From positions 1-64,000 of the forward strand of contig NZ_KI518105.1 in assembly GCF_000479045.1 (NCBI RefSeq): a stretch of DNA of 64,000 bases, read 5' to 3'. The notes beneath the pieces are model-generated. The model made no database searches. It had not been told where the DNA came from and saw only the letters and a program-made list of their open reading frames with translations. This document shows positions 46,192 to 54,220 of this stretch, piece after piece. Made by a program: the position numbers and the translations under genes. Each line of letters begins with the position of its first letter. Within the stretch, counting starts at the first letter, position 1. Origin of the DNA: Cetobacterium somerae ATCC BAA-474. Its GTDB lineage: Bacteria > Fusobacteriota > Fusobacteriia > Fusobacteriales > Fusobacteriaceae.

Positions 46192-46503
46192 ATGTACGCA
46201 GTTATAAAAACTGGAGGAAAACAGTACAAAGTTGCAGTAGGTGAAGTATTAAGAGTTGAAAAACTAAATGCTGAGGTTAACACAACTGTAGAATTAACAG
46301 AGGTTCTTTTAGTATCAAACAATGGAGAGGTTAAAGTTGGAACTCCTGTTGTTGAAGGTGCTAAAGTAGTTGCAGAGGTTGTTGCTCAAGGTAAAGGAGC
46401 TAAAGTTGTTAACTTCAAATACAAGCCAAAGACTGGATATCACAGAAAGAAAGGTCATAGACAACTTTTCACTGAGATCAAAGTTACTGCAATCAATGCA
46501 TAA
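46192..46503 (+). CDS. rplU: 50S ribosomal protein L21
   Basis: L21 is a 50S protein that contacts 23S rRNA domain V/VI areas. The [14 protein letters not shown] start and the [25 protein letters not shown]-terminal basic signature identify it (103 residues). GGAGGTG precedes the ATG. It opens the rplU-prp-rpmA operon, the usual Firmicutes/Fusobacteria order with the protease gene between the two ribosomal genes. Confidence 0.98.
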   Translation: MYAVIKTGGKQYKVAVGEVLRVEKLNAEVNTTVELTEVLLVSNNGEVKVGTPVVEGAKVVAEVVAQGKGAKVVNFKYKPKTGYHRKKGHRQLFTEIKVTAINA

Positions 46504-46510
46504 TTAATTT

Positions 46511-46846
46511 ATGACAAAGATTGAAATTTTAAAAAAAAATGGTAAAGTAGTTAGATACAGAGCCAATGGTCATGCTGAATACGCTGAGTACGGGCAAGAT
46601 ATTGTTTGTGCCGCAATTTCCATGGCAATGCAATTTCCGTTAGGAGGATTGCAAGAGATTTTGGATATTACTCCGAAATTTGAAATTGACTCCGATGGGT
46701 ACTTAGACGTTGATATGAGGGGAATGGATTTTTCTAACAAAGAAAAAGAGGTTCATGTATTATTAGATACAATGGTATTGATGTTGAAAGAACTATCTAA
46801 GGGTTATCCTAAACACATAAAGCTTGTAGAGAAGGAGGAAATTTAG
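46511..46846 (+). CDS. prp: Ribosomal-processing cysteine protease Prp
   Basis: Prp removes the N-terminal extension of L27, made by the next gene. The catalytic histidine is H21 in NGHAEYAEYGQDIVCAAIS and the cysteine is C33 in the same stretch. Length 111 residues is standard. The extension on L27 and Prp occur together in Firmicutes, Fusobacteria and relatives, so each supports the other. The stop codon is directly followed by the rpmA ATG. Confidence 0.93.
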   Translation: MTKIEILKKNGKVVRYRANGHAEYAEYGQDIVCAAISMAMQFPLGGLQEILDITPKFEIDSDGYLDVDMRGMDFSNKEKEVHVLLDTMVLMLKELSKGYPKHIKLVEKEEI

Positions 46847-47137
46847 ATGCTATTTACATTAAATATACAATTATTTGCGAAGAAAAAAGGACAAGGTTCT
46901 GTTAAGAACGGAAGAGATTCTAATCCAAATTACCTTGGAGTTAAAAAGTATGATGGAGAGGTTGTAAAAGCTGGAAACATCATCGTTAGACAAAGAGGAA
47001 ACAAATTCCACGCTGGAAACAACATGGGATGTGGAAAAGATCATACTCTATTCGCATTAATCGATGGATACGTAAAGTTCGAGAGATTAGGAAGAGACAA
47101 GAAGCAAGTTTCAGTTTACGCTGAGAAAGCTAACTAA
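46847..47137 (+). CDS. rpmA: 50S ribosomal protein L27 with cleavable N-terminal extension
   Basis: L27 reaches into the peptidyl transferase centre. The product starts [15 protein letters not shown]; the first ten residues form the Prp-cleaved extension, with the cut expected between F10 and A11, giving the mature [16 protein letters not shown]. The rest is typical L27 ([17 protein letters not shown]). Without cleavage the extension would block the ribosomal active site. Length 96 residues. A strong terminator follows. Confidence 0.97.
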   Translation: MLFTLNIQLFAKKKGQGSVKNGRDSNPNYLGVKKYDGEVVKAGNIIVRQRGNKFHAGNNMGCGKDHTLFALIDGYVKFERLGRDKKQVSVYAEKAN

Positions 47138-47143
47138 GATTTT

Positions 47144-47174
47144 AAAGGAGAGATTGTTAATCTCTCCTTTTTTT
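47144..47174 (+). terminator. Rho-independent terminator after rpmA
   Basis: AAAGGAGAGATT (47144-47155) and AATCTCTCCTTT (47159-47170) pair perfectly over 12 bp around a GTT loop, followed by a run of T. Confidence 0.92.
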
Positions 47175-47195
47175 CATAGTTATATATTTGTTAAA

Positions 47196-48809
47196 TTATT
47201 TTTTACTAAATATACCAAGAATTCCTCCAGAGATTAAAAGAGCAATATCTTTTAATAAAGAAGCCAGATTAAAATGACCAGAATATGCTAAATATTTAGA
47301 TTCCCATTGAGGTGCAAATTTATCTTTAAATTGTTTTAACCCTTCAAAATTATAGAAGTTTCCACCATGATTAAATAGAAATACACTAAGTTTATTCCAT
47401 AGTGGAGCTAGTTCACCACCATATATTCCAGCAAGTGGAGCCATTCCTAAACTAAAACGTTCATATTCATTTTCTTTTGACCAGTTTATTATTTTTATAA
47501 ATAAATATTCCATAGTTCCAGATGGAGCAGATTCAATATATCTCATTAAATCAATAGCAACTTCATTTTTATTTTCAGTACTTAATAAATTAGAAAAAGC
47601 AATTAATTCATTATTTTCATTATATAAAAGTGCTATTTTAAAATTTCTAAGATAATCTAAATTAAAACTTCCTAAAGAAAAACTTTTTTCTTTTGCTTTT
47701 TTATTTTTTAACCAATTATTAGAAACTTCTTCTAGTTCAGTTTCAATACCTTCAATAGAATCAATAACTTTAAAAGTAAAGTTCAATTTCTCAAATTTGT
47801 TAAAAGTGTATCTAATTTTTTTGTATAAAGGTGTTGAGATATCATAATCCTTAAGATTAACAACAGCTTCTTCACCAATTTTAATTATTTTTAGACCAAG
47901 CTCTAAATATTCAGAAAGATGTTCTTTGGAAATTTCATAAAAAGCTATATTTTTTCCACTTTGCTTTCCAATTCGATAGAAATCTTGTATAATTTCACGA
48001 AAGTGTTTTTTATCGCCAATGGGGTCTCCCATAGAGATAAGATTTCCATTAGTGTTTCCATACATAATAAAAGAGTCTTTACCCTTATCAAAGAGAATTG
48101 ATTTATCAGGTAATAATGATAGAGAAGCGTAGCTATTATCACTTGACTTAATTATTTTCTTTATTTCATTTATAACTTTAGAACTTGGTATTTTTTCTAC
48201 ACTTAATACAGTATTAAAAAAATTAAAAACTAAAAAAATACAAAATATAGATAGAGATATAAAACTGTTCCTTAAAAATATAGTATAATGTCTATTTAAA
48301 ACTAGATGCCACCAAACTTCCTTTTTATATTCTACTGTTTTAAAGGAATAAAATCCAAAAAAGATACTGAGTAAAATAACAAGTAGAGTGAATAATACCC
48401 ACTTTATAGATAATCGATCTTTTAAAATTGAAGATTTTCTATAAAATCGATCTTTAGATGGAACTAATAAAATTAAAATAAAGCTGAAAAAAGCTGCTTC
48501 TAAATAATTAAATCCTTTAAAAAAACTAAAAAATATTGCAAAGATAAAAGCAATAATAGAAAGGTAGTAGGCACTATCTAATCGTCTATAGATTCCGTAA
48601 GCTAATATAAGAAGAAAGGTTCCAATTATATTAGATGAAAGATGAGATAAAGTTATAATATCTCCAGGTAAAACAGAGTAGATAAACTTAATATACCTTA
48701 TATCAAATTTTGATGAGTTTGAAAATATAATAAGTGTTCCAGATAAAAAGATTAAAATACTTAAAATGTCAGGAAAAATCCTTTTTAAAATAAAGTGTAA
48801 CTGTTTCAT
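47196..48809 (-). CDS. MprF-like membrane protein with phosphatidylglycerol aminoacyltransferase domain
   Basis: The N-terminal part has about six hydrophobic segments (10-225), and the C-terminal part (about 230-520) is a DUF2156/LPG-synthase domain of the MprF type: FIMYGNTNGNLISMGDPIGD, then EKSFSLGSF, DLMRYIESAPSGTMEYLF and FSLGMAPLAG, ending HGGNFYNFEGLKQFKDKF (in parts). MprF enzymes move lysine or another amino acid from tRNA to phosphatidylglycerol and flip it, which lowers surface charge. Here the membrane part is about half the length of full MprF (537 residues total versus about 840), so flipping may be reduced or separate. It reads from lepA's strand. Confidence 0.82.
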   Translation of the reverse strand: MKQLHFILKRIFPDILSILIFLSGTLIIFSNSSKFDIRYIKFIYSVLPGDIITLSHLSSNIIGTFLLILAYGIYRRLDSAYYLSIIAFIFAIFFSFFKGFNYLEAAFFSFILILLVPSKDRFYRKSSILKDRLSIKWVLFTLLVILLSIFFGFYSFKTVEYKKEVWWHLVLNRHYTIFLRNSFISLSIFCIFLVFNFFNTVLSVEKIPSSKVINEIKKIIKSSDNSYASLSLLPDKSILFDKGKDSFIMYGNTNGNLISMGDPIGDKKHFREIIQDFYRIGKQSGKNIAFYEISKEHLSEYLELGLKIIKIGEEAVVNLKDYDISTPLYKKIRYTFNKFEKLNFTFKVIDSIEGIETELEEVSNNWLKNKKAKEKSFSLGSFNLDYLRNFKIALLYNENNELIAFSNLLSTENKNEVAIDLMRYIESAPSGTMEYLFIKIINWSKENEYERFSLGMAPLAGIYGGELAPLWNKLSVFLFNHGGNFYNFEGLKQFKDKFAPQWESKYLAYSGHFNLASLLKDIALLISGGILGIFSKK

Positions 48810-48839
48810 AAATATAAAATCCCTCCTCTAATAAACAAA

Positions 48840-48861
48840 AGGTGAGCTAGCTAGCTCACCT
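48840..48861 (-). terminator. Palindromic terminator after lepA
   Basis: A perfect 22-base palindrome, AGGTGAGCTAG and its complement, forms a hairpin; on the minus strand it is followed by TTTTGTTT. It lies between lepA and the MprF-like gene. Confidence 0.8.
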
Positions 48862-48872
48862 AAAATTATAAA

Positions 48873-50675
48873 TTAATCATTAAGTTTAAGAACAGATACA
48901 AATGCCTCTTGTGGAATCTCTACGTTTCCAATTTGTTTCATTCTTTTCTTTCCTTCTTTTTGCTTCTCTAAAAGCTTTTTCTTTCTAGAAATATCTCCAC
49001 CATAACACTTAGCAAGAACGTTCTTTCTATAAGCTTTAATAGTTTCTCTAGCTATTATTTTAGCTCCTAATGCAGCTTGAATAGGTACTTCGAATTGTTG
49101 TCTAGGAATAATTTCCTTTAATTTTTCACAAATAGCTCTTCCTCTTGATGCAGCGTGATCAGTGTGAGCAATAAATGAGAATGCATCAACAACATTTCCT
49201 GAAACAAGAATATCTACTTTAACAAGAGTAGACTCTTTATAACCAATCATCTCATATTCAAATGAAGCATATCCCTTAGTTCTAGATTTTAACTTATCGT
49301 AGAAGTCAATAACAATCTCTGCAAGAGGTAACTCATATATTACCATTGTTCTGTTATCATCTATGTACTTCATATCAATGTAAGTTCCTCTTTTTTCCTG
49401 ACAAAGTTCCATAACGTTTCCTACATAATCTTTAGGAGTAAGGATACTTCCTTTTATATATGGTTCTTCAACACAGAATTTAGCTCTTCCACCTTCAGGG
49501 AAATCACAAGGGTTATCGATAACATAAGTTTCTTTTCCTTCTAGAGTAATTCTATACTCAACTGAAGGAGAAGTAGAGATTAAATCTATATCATATTCTC
49601 TTCTAAGTCTTTCAACAATGATTTCCATGTGTAGTAATCCTAAGAATCCACATCTAAATCCAAATCCTAGAGCAAGAGATGTCTCAGGAATGAATGTTAA
49701 AGATGCATCATTTAATTGAAGTTTTTCTAAAGCTTCTCTTAAATCCTCGTAATCATCAGTAGATATTGGATATAATCCAGCAAATACCATTGATTGAGCA
49801 GCTCTAAATCCTTCTAAAGGTTCAGCACAAGGTCTTTTAGCATGAGTAATAGTATCTCCTACTTGAGTATCTTGAATAGTTTTAATACCAGTTATGATAT
49901 ATCCAACAGATCCAGAACTTAATTCAGGTTGCTCTTTTTTAGTTGGAGCAAAAATACCACATTCAAGAACATCAAACTCTTTTCCAGTTGACCAAATTTT
50001 AATTTTATCTCCCTTTTTAATAGAACCATCAAGAACTTTAACATAAGTTATAACTCCACGATAGTCGTCAAATAAAGAGTCAAAAATCATAGCTCTTAAA
50101 GGAGCTTCTTCATCAAAAGTTGGAGCAGGAACTCTTTCAACAATAGCTTCTAAAAGCTCTTCAATTCCAATTCCAGCTTTAGCTGAAACTAAAACAGCGT
50201 TATCTGCAGGTAATCCAATAATATCCTCAATTTCATTTTTAACTTTATCTACATCAGCAGCAGGTAAGTCAATTTTGTTAATAACAGGTACAATCTCAAG
50301 GTTATTCTCAAGAGCTAAGTAAACGTTAGCTAGAGTTTGAGCTTCTACACCTTGAGCAGCATCTACAACTAGAAGAGCTCCTTCACATGCAGATAGCGAA
50401 CGAGAAACTTCATATATAAAGTCAACGTGTCCTGGAGTATCAATAAGATTTAATTCATACTCATTTCCATCTTTAGCAGTATATTTTAAAGTAACAGCCT
50501 GAGCTTTTATCGTAATTCCCTTTTCTCTTTCTAACTCCATTGAATCAAGAAGTTGTTCTTTCATTTCTCTTTCAGTAACAGTTCCAGTAGCTTGAAGTAG
50601 TCTATCAGCTACAGTTGATTTACCGTGATCTATATGTGCTATAATTGAAAAGTTTCTTTTAAATTTTTGTAACAC
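48873..50675 (-). CDS. lepA: Elongation factor 4 (LepA)
   Basis: LepA is a ribosome-dependent GTPase that back-translocates or helps in subunit biogenesis. G1 [11 protein letters not shown]3 DTPGHVD and G4 NKID are intact. The LepA-specific C-terminal domain is present ([41 protein letters not shown], quoted in part), and 600 residues is the standard length. Translation starts at GTG (50673-50675) with GAGGAGG upstream. A promoter with TTGATT-17-TATAAT lies on the same strand about 35 bases before it. Confidence 0.97.
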   Translation of the reverse strand: MLQKFKRNFSIIAHIDHGKSTVADRLLQATGTVTEREMKEQLLDSMELEREKGITIKAQAVTLKYTAKDGNEYELNLIDTPGHVDFIYEVSRSLSACEGALLVVDAAQGVEAQTLANVYLALENNLEIVPVINKIDLPAADVDKVKNEIEDIIGLPADNAVLVSAKAGIGIEELLEAIVERVPAPTFDEEAPLRAMIFDSLFDDYRGVITYVKVLDGSIKKGDKIKIWSTGKEFDVLECGIFAPTKKEQPELSSGSVGYIITGIKTIQDTQVGDTITHAKRPCAEPLEGFRAAQSMVFAGLYPISTDDYEDLREALEKLQLNDASLTFIPETSLALGFGFRCGFLGLLHMEIIVERLRREYDIDLISTSPSVEYRITLEGKETYVIDNPCDFPEGGRAKFCVEEPYIKGSILTPKDYVGNVMELCQEKRGTYIDMKYIDDNRTMVIYELPLAEIVIDFYDKLKSRTKGYASFEYEMIGYKESTLVKVDILVSGNVVDAFSFIAHTDHAASRGRAICEKLKEIIPRQQFEVPIQAALGAKIIARETIKAYRKNVLAKCYGGDISRKKKLLEKQKEGKKRMKQIGNVEIPQEAFVSVLKLND

Positions 50676-50709
50676 AATATCCTCCTCTAAATATATTTCT
50701 TCACACTAT

Positions 50710-50738
50710 ATTATAAAAGAATTATCAAAAAAAATCAA
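50710..50738 (-). promoter_or_regulatory. Sigma-70 promoter of lepA
   Basis: On the minus strand TTGATT (50738-50733), 17 bases and TATAAT (50715-50710). Confidence 0.75.
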
Positions 50739-50756
50739 TCTAAATTAAATAATAGC

Positions 50757-50786
50757 TTGACTTTATGAAGGTTTTTAGAATATCAT
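50757..50786 (+). promoter_or_regulatory. Sigma-70 promoter of the yhcH-like operon
   Basis: TTGACT (50757-50762), 18 bases and TATCAT (50781-50786), 36 bases before the ATG at 50822 with GGGGG as the ribosome site. Confidence 0.65.
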
Positions 50787-50821
50787 TAAAGAAGAATATA
50801 AAAAAATAAGGGGGATTAATA

Positions 50822-51277
50822 ATGATCTTTGGACAAATGAATGAATTAAAGTTTTATAAGGGAATTTCTAGTGGTCTAGATATGGCTATAGAGGCTATTG
50901 AAAACGGAAGTTATATAAATGGGGTAGTAGGAAAAAATGAATTAGATGGAGATAATGTATTTTTTAATCTTCAAGAGTGCAAAACTAAAGTTTTAGAAGA
51001 GTGTTTCTTTGAGGGGCATAAAAAATATATAGATATTCATGTAGTAATTGATGGTGAAGAGGGAATTGGTTACTCTTTAAAAGACTCACTAAAAGAAAAA
51101 ACTGAATATAATGAAGAGAGTGATTTTCAAGTTTTAGAGGGAACTGAAGAGTACAGATTAAACATGACTAAGGATAACTTTCTAATAGTTTTCCCAGATG
51201 AGCCTCATATGCCATTAATTGCAAAAAATAATGAGCCTAAAGAACTAAAGAAAGTAGTATTTAAGATAAAGTACTAA
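50822..51277 (+). CDS. YhcH/YjgK/YiaL family protein (DUF386)
   Basis: This 151-residue cupin-like protein belongs to the YhcH/YiaL family. EGHKKYIDIHVVIDGEE and FPDEPHMP hold the His/Glu ligands of a metal site, and the KKVVFKI C-terminus is typical. Members are linked to sugar-acid or sialic acid metabolism, and one is the beta subunit of a beta-galactosidase (EbgC). No sugar gene is adjacent, so the substrate cannot be assigned. It opens a four-gene operon. Confidence 0.88.
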   Translation: MIFGQMNELKFYKGISSGLDMAIEAIENGSYINGVVGKNELDGDNVFFNLQECKTKVLEECFFEGHKKYIDIHVVIDGEEGIGYSLKDSLKEKTEYNEESDFQVLEGTEEYRLNMTKDNFLIVFPDEPHMPLIAKNNEPKELKKVVFKIKY

Positions 51278-51290
51278 GAAGAAGGAAGAA

Positions 51291-51956
51291 ATGGAACAAA
51301 TTAATAATAAACTGTTTTTATGGATAAGTTTGCTGGCTTTTTTAGGTGGAGGTATGAATGCCTTTGCAATATTGGAATTTTCTCTAACTGCAAGCCATAT
51401 AACGGGAAGCGTAACAAGAATCTCAACTGATTTAGTATACTATAATATACCCCATTTGAAAATAATGCTAGGATTAGTGGTAGCATTTTTTACTGGAGCG
51501 ATAGTTTCAGGTATTATTATTGGATCAGGAAGAGATTTTGAACTTAGAAAAAGATATGGAGATACTTTCATATTTATTGGAGTACTATTAAAACTTTTAG
51601 ATATATATTTATATGCTGAAGTTTTATTTGTATTTATTCTTGCCTTTTCTTTAGGTTTACAAAATGGTCTATTTATACGTTATAGAGGTATGGTAATTAG
51701 AACTACTCATATGACTGGAACAGTAACAGATTTAGGTGTTGTAATAGGGCATTATTTAAGAGGAAATAGAGAGATAACATGGAAAATGAAATATTATGCT
51801 ATGAATATACTTTCTTTTATAACTGGAGGTCTTTTAGTAGGATTAGGACTAAAGTATTTAGGAAGAGGTATTATAAACTATATGTCTATAGCTTATATTT
51901 TAAGTGGAGCTTATTATTTCTTATTAAGAGATAGATATTATAAAATGAAAAGGTAG
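51291..51956 (+). CDS. DUF1275 (YoaK family) membrane protein
   Basis: This is a small polytopic membrane protein of 221 residues with about six hydrophobic segments and the DUF1275 signature: GGGMNAFAILEF, SHITGSVTRISTDLV and later RTTHMTGTVTDLGVVIG. The two TG(S/T)VT motifs form an internal duplication. The transport role of the family is unknown. It lies 13 bases after the YhcH-like gene and nine bases before a small cysteine-containing protein. Confidence 0.85.
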   Translation: MEQINNKLFLWISLLAFLGGGMNAFAILEFSLTASHITGSVTRISTDLVYYNIPHLKIMLGLVVAFFTGAIVSGIIIGSGRDFELRKRYGDTFIFIGVLLKLLDIYLYAEVLFVFILAFSLGLQNGLFIRYRGMVIRTTHMTGTVTDLGVVIGHYLRGNREITWKMKYYAMNILSFITGGLLVGLGLKYLGRGIINYMSIAYILSGAYYFLLRDRYYKMKR

Positions 51957-51965
51957 GAGAGGAAA

Positions 51966-52160
51966 ATGGAAAGATATTTTATAACAATAGAGGAAAAAAA
52001 AGAGGTAGTAGAAAAGTATCCAACTCTTGAGTGTGAAAACTCAATAGGAATGATGATAGATGATTATATGTCTATAAAGTGTAAAGTTTTATCAGGAACA
52101 TGTACTTATAGATTAGGACAAAAGAATGAGTATAAAAATTGCAAAATACTAAATAAATAG
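51966..52160 (+). CDS. Small four-cysteine hypothetical protein
   Basis: The 64-residue product has four cysteines, C23, C39, C46 and C59, and no signal peptide, so they are likely to bind metal or undergo redox chemistry in the cytoplasm. I do not recognise the family. GGAGAGG precedes the ATG and the gene is tightly packed between DUF1275 (nine bases) and the thioredoxin-like gene (22 bases), which supports it as real. A role with the thioredoxin-like protein is only suggested by context. Confidence 0.65.
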   Translation: MERYFITIEEKKEVVEKYPTLECENSIGMMIDDYMSIKCKVLSGTCTYRLGQKNEYKNCKILNK

Positions 52161-52182
52161 TAGAAAATATGGGGTGAGATTA

Positions 52183-52674
52183 ATGGATATGAAAACTCTT
52201 TATTCAGCAGGAATGAATTTTGATGCTTTTATGGGAACAGGAATAAAAAGTGAAAGAGATAGAATTCCTAAGAATTATTCAAGAATAACTATGACTGAAG
52301 ATGAAATCAATATTGTAAAAAATATTGAAAAAAAAATAAACTTCTTAGTTTCAGGAGAGCCATGGTGCATGGACTTTCAATTAAATGTAACTGTATTGAA
52401 AAAGTTTTGTGAGTTAAATCCAAATTTTGATATGGCTATTATAACTAAAGCTAGAGGAGAGAAATTTTTAAAACCTTTAATGGAAGTAGAGGAGTTTAAA
52501 GTTCCTTTTATTGTTCCATTAACAGAGGAGTTTGAAGTTTGTGGAGATATTTTTGTAGAGAGACCAAAAGAGATTAAAAAGTTTGTTTATGAAGATGTAA
52601 AAATGGACTATTTAAAAGGTCAATATTTAAACGAAACTATTAAAGATTTAATAGAGATGATAACTAAAAAGTAG
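52183..52674 (+). CDS. Thioredoxin-family protein with a single active-site cysteine
   Basis: The 163-residue protein has a thioredoxin-like fold, with the active-site loop GEPWCMDFQ at 59-67. Relatives often read WCxDC; here C62 and D64 remain but F65 replaces the resolving cysteine, so this may be a monothiol enzyme. A cis-proline is plausible in VPFIVPLTEEF. GTG at 52174 is in frame, but GGGGTGA is the ribosome site for ATG 52183, which I choose. It is the last gene of the operon, and its 3' end carries the terminator shared with the convergent gene. Confidence 0.8.
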   Translation: MDMKTLYSAGMNFDAFMGTGIKSERDRIPKNYSRITMTEDEINIVKNIEKKINFLVSGEPWCMDFQLNVTVLKKFCELNPNFDMAIITKARGEKFLKPLMEVEEFKVPFIVPLTEEFEVCGDIFVERPKEIKKFVYEDVKMDYLKGQYLNETIKDLIEMITKK

Positions 52675-52699
52675 ATGTTATTTAACATCTACTTTTTTC
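52666..52699. terminator. Bidirectional terminator overlapping two gene ends
   Basis: AAAAAGTAGATGTTA (52666-52680) and TAACATCTACTTTTT (52683-52697) pair over 15 bp with a two-base centre. Both stop codons lie within the stem. Confidence 0.85.
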
Positions 52700-54201
52700 A
52701 TATCTTCATAATAGTTTCTCATACTTGCTTTGTTATATTGGAAATTATGAATTTTATTACTGATTCCAATTCCATCAATTTTATAAACTAATGGAACTAT
52801 TGGATTTTCATCTAAAATAATCTCTTGAACATTTTTATAATATATTTTTCTCTTTTCTATGTCAGTAGTAGTACGAGCTAAATCAATCTCTTTATCTAAA
52901 ATTGGATTACTATAAAAAGATCTATTTCCTTCAGCTCCAATTGAGTTTGAATGGAATAGAGTAGTAACTACAGTATCAATATCACTAACACCTAAAATCC
53001 ATGTAGTTAAAAGAATATCATGAGCACCCTCTGAAGTTTTCTTTAGAAATGTTCCCCACTCAACAATTTCAATATTTGATTCGATTCCAATCTCTTTTAA
53101 ATTAGCTTGTATAATTTGAGCTATTTGAACTCTTACTATATTTTCACTTGTCCAAATTTTAAAAATTGGAAGTTTTTTTTCTTTAGTTTCATTGGCAATA
53201 ATCTCTTTCGCTTTTTTTATATCGTTATCTATTGGTTTTAAATTTTGGTAACTTCCAAAAATATTTGGATTTATTGGAGAGGTTGCAATAGAGCCTCTAT
53301 TTAGAAATATAGCTTCTAAAATTCCAGCTTTATCAATAGCCATATGAATGGCTTTTCGAATATTTTTATTATCTAAACCATCTTTTTGAACATTTAAAAC
53401 CATTAACTCTGTTGTTGTAGTAGTTTTATGAAGCAGATTCAGATTGGGATTTTTTTCTACAATTTGAAAATCAATGGGAGATATAGCATAAATAATATCA
53501 ACCTCACCAGTTTCTAAAGCAGCTAAACGACTAGTATTTTCAGTGATTATTTTAAAAACTAGGCCATTATTTTTAGGTGCTCCTTTAAAATAATCTTTAA
53601 AACTACTCATAACAATTTTATCACCATCTCCCCAATTGGTAACCATATAAGGACCAGTACCAATTGGATTTAATGCAACATTATTTCCAGCCATTACGTA
53701 ATTTTTATTCATAATAGCAGCTATAGGAAGAGTTAAATTAGCTAAAAATGGTGCTGACGGTTCATGTAAAGTTATAAGAACTTTATCATCTGACGTTTTA
53801 GCAACTGATTTAATATCTTTTAATATAACTCTACTTCCAGGTTTCTCCATCATTCTCTCTAAACTAAAAATGACATCATCTGTTGTCAATGTATCACCAT
53901 TATGAAACTTAACTTTTTTTCTAATAGTAAATAAGATCTCTGTAGGAGAGAGATAGACAAAACTTTCAGCTAATTCAGGTATAGGAGTTCCCTTATCATC
54001 AAGAGTAACTAAAGTATTGAAAATATGTTCTGTGATACCAAGAGTTGGAAACTCATTAAATGTATGTGGATCTAATGATTTAGGTTTTGAACCCTGTGCT
54101 ACAGTAATAACATTATTATTATTACTAAAGGAAATATTAAATACAAATATAAAGTTTATAGCAAGTAGCAAAGTAAAATATTTTTGAATAAATTTTCTCA
54201 T
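52678..54201 (-). CDS. ABC transporter substrate-binding protein, peptide/nickel type (SBP_bac_5)
   Basis: This 507-residue periplasmic binding protein has a signal sequence (about 1-26). It shows the class features KSLDPHTFNEFPTLGITEHIFNTLV, KVKFHNGDTLTTDDVIFSLERM and GTGPYMVTNW, and the later LNVQKDGLDNKNIRKAIHMAID. It likely binds oligopeptides or similar ligands for an Opp/Dpp-type importer. None of the permease or ATPase genes are present; the adjacent ABC gene is an exporter half-molecule. It may serve an importer elsewhere. It follows that gene by 19 bases. Confidence 0.88.
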   Translation of the reverse strand: MRKFIQKYFTLLLAINFIFVFNISFSNNNNVITVAQGSKPKSLDPHTFNEFPTLGITEHIFNTLVTLDDKGTPIPELAESFVYLSPTEILFTIRKKVKFHNGDTLTTDDVIFSLERMMEKPGSRVILKDIKSVAKTSDDKVLITLHEPSAPFLANLTLPIAAIMNKNYVMAGNNVALNPIGTGPYMVTNWGDGDKIVMSSFKDYFKGAPKNNGLVFKIITENTSRLAALETGEVDIIYAISPIDFQIVEKNPNLNLLHKTTTTTELMVLNVQKDGLDNKNIRKAIHMAIDKAGILEAIFLNRGSIATSPINPNIFGSYQNLKPIDNDIKKAKEIIANETKEKKLPIFKIWTSENIVRVQIAQIIQANLKEIGIESNIEIVEWGTFLKKTSEGAHDILLTTWILGVSDIDTVVTTLFHSNSIGAEGNRSFYSNPILDKEIDLARTTTDIEKRKIYYKNVQEIILDENPIVPLVYKIDGIGISNKIHNFQYNKASMRNYYEDMKKVDVK

Positions 54202-54220
54202 AATTCTCCTTTAAATAATA

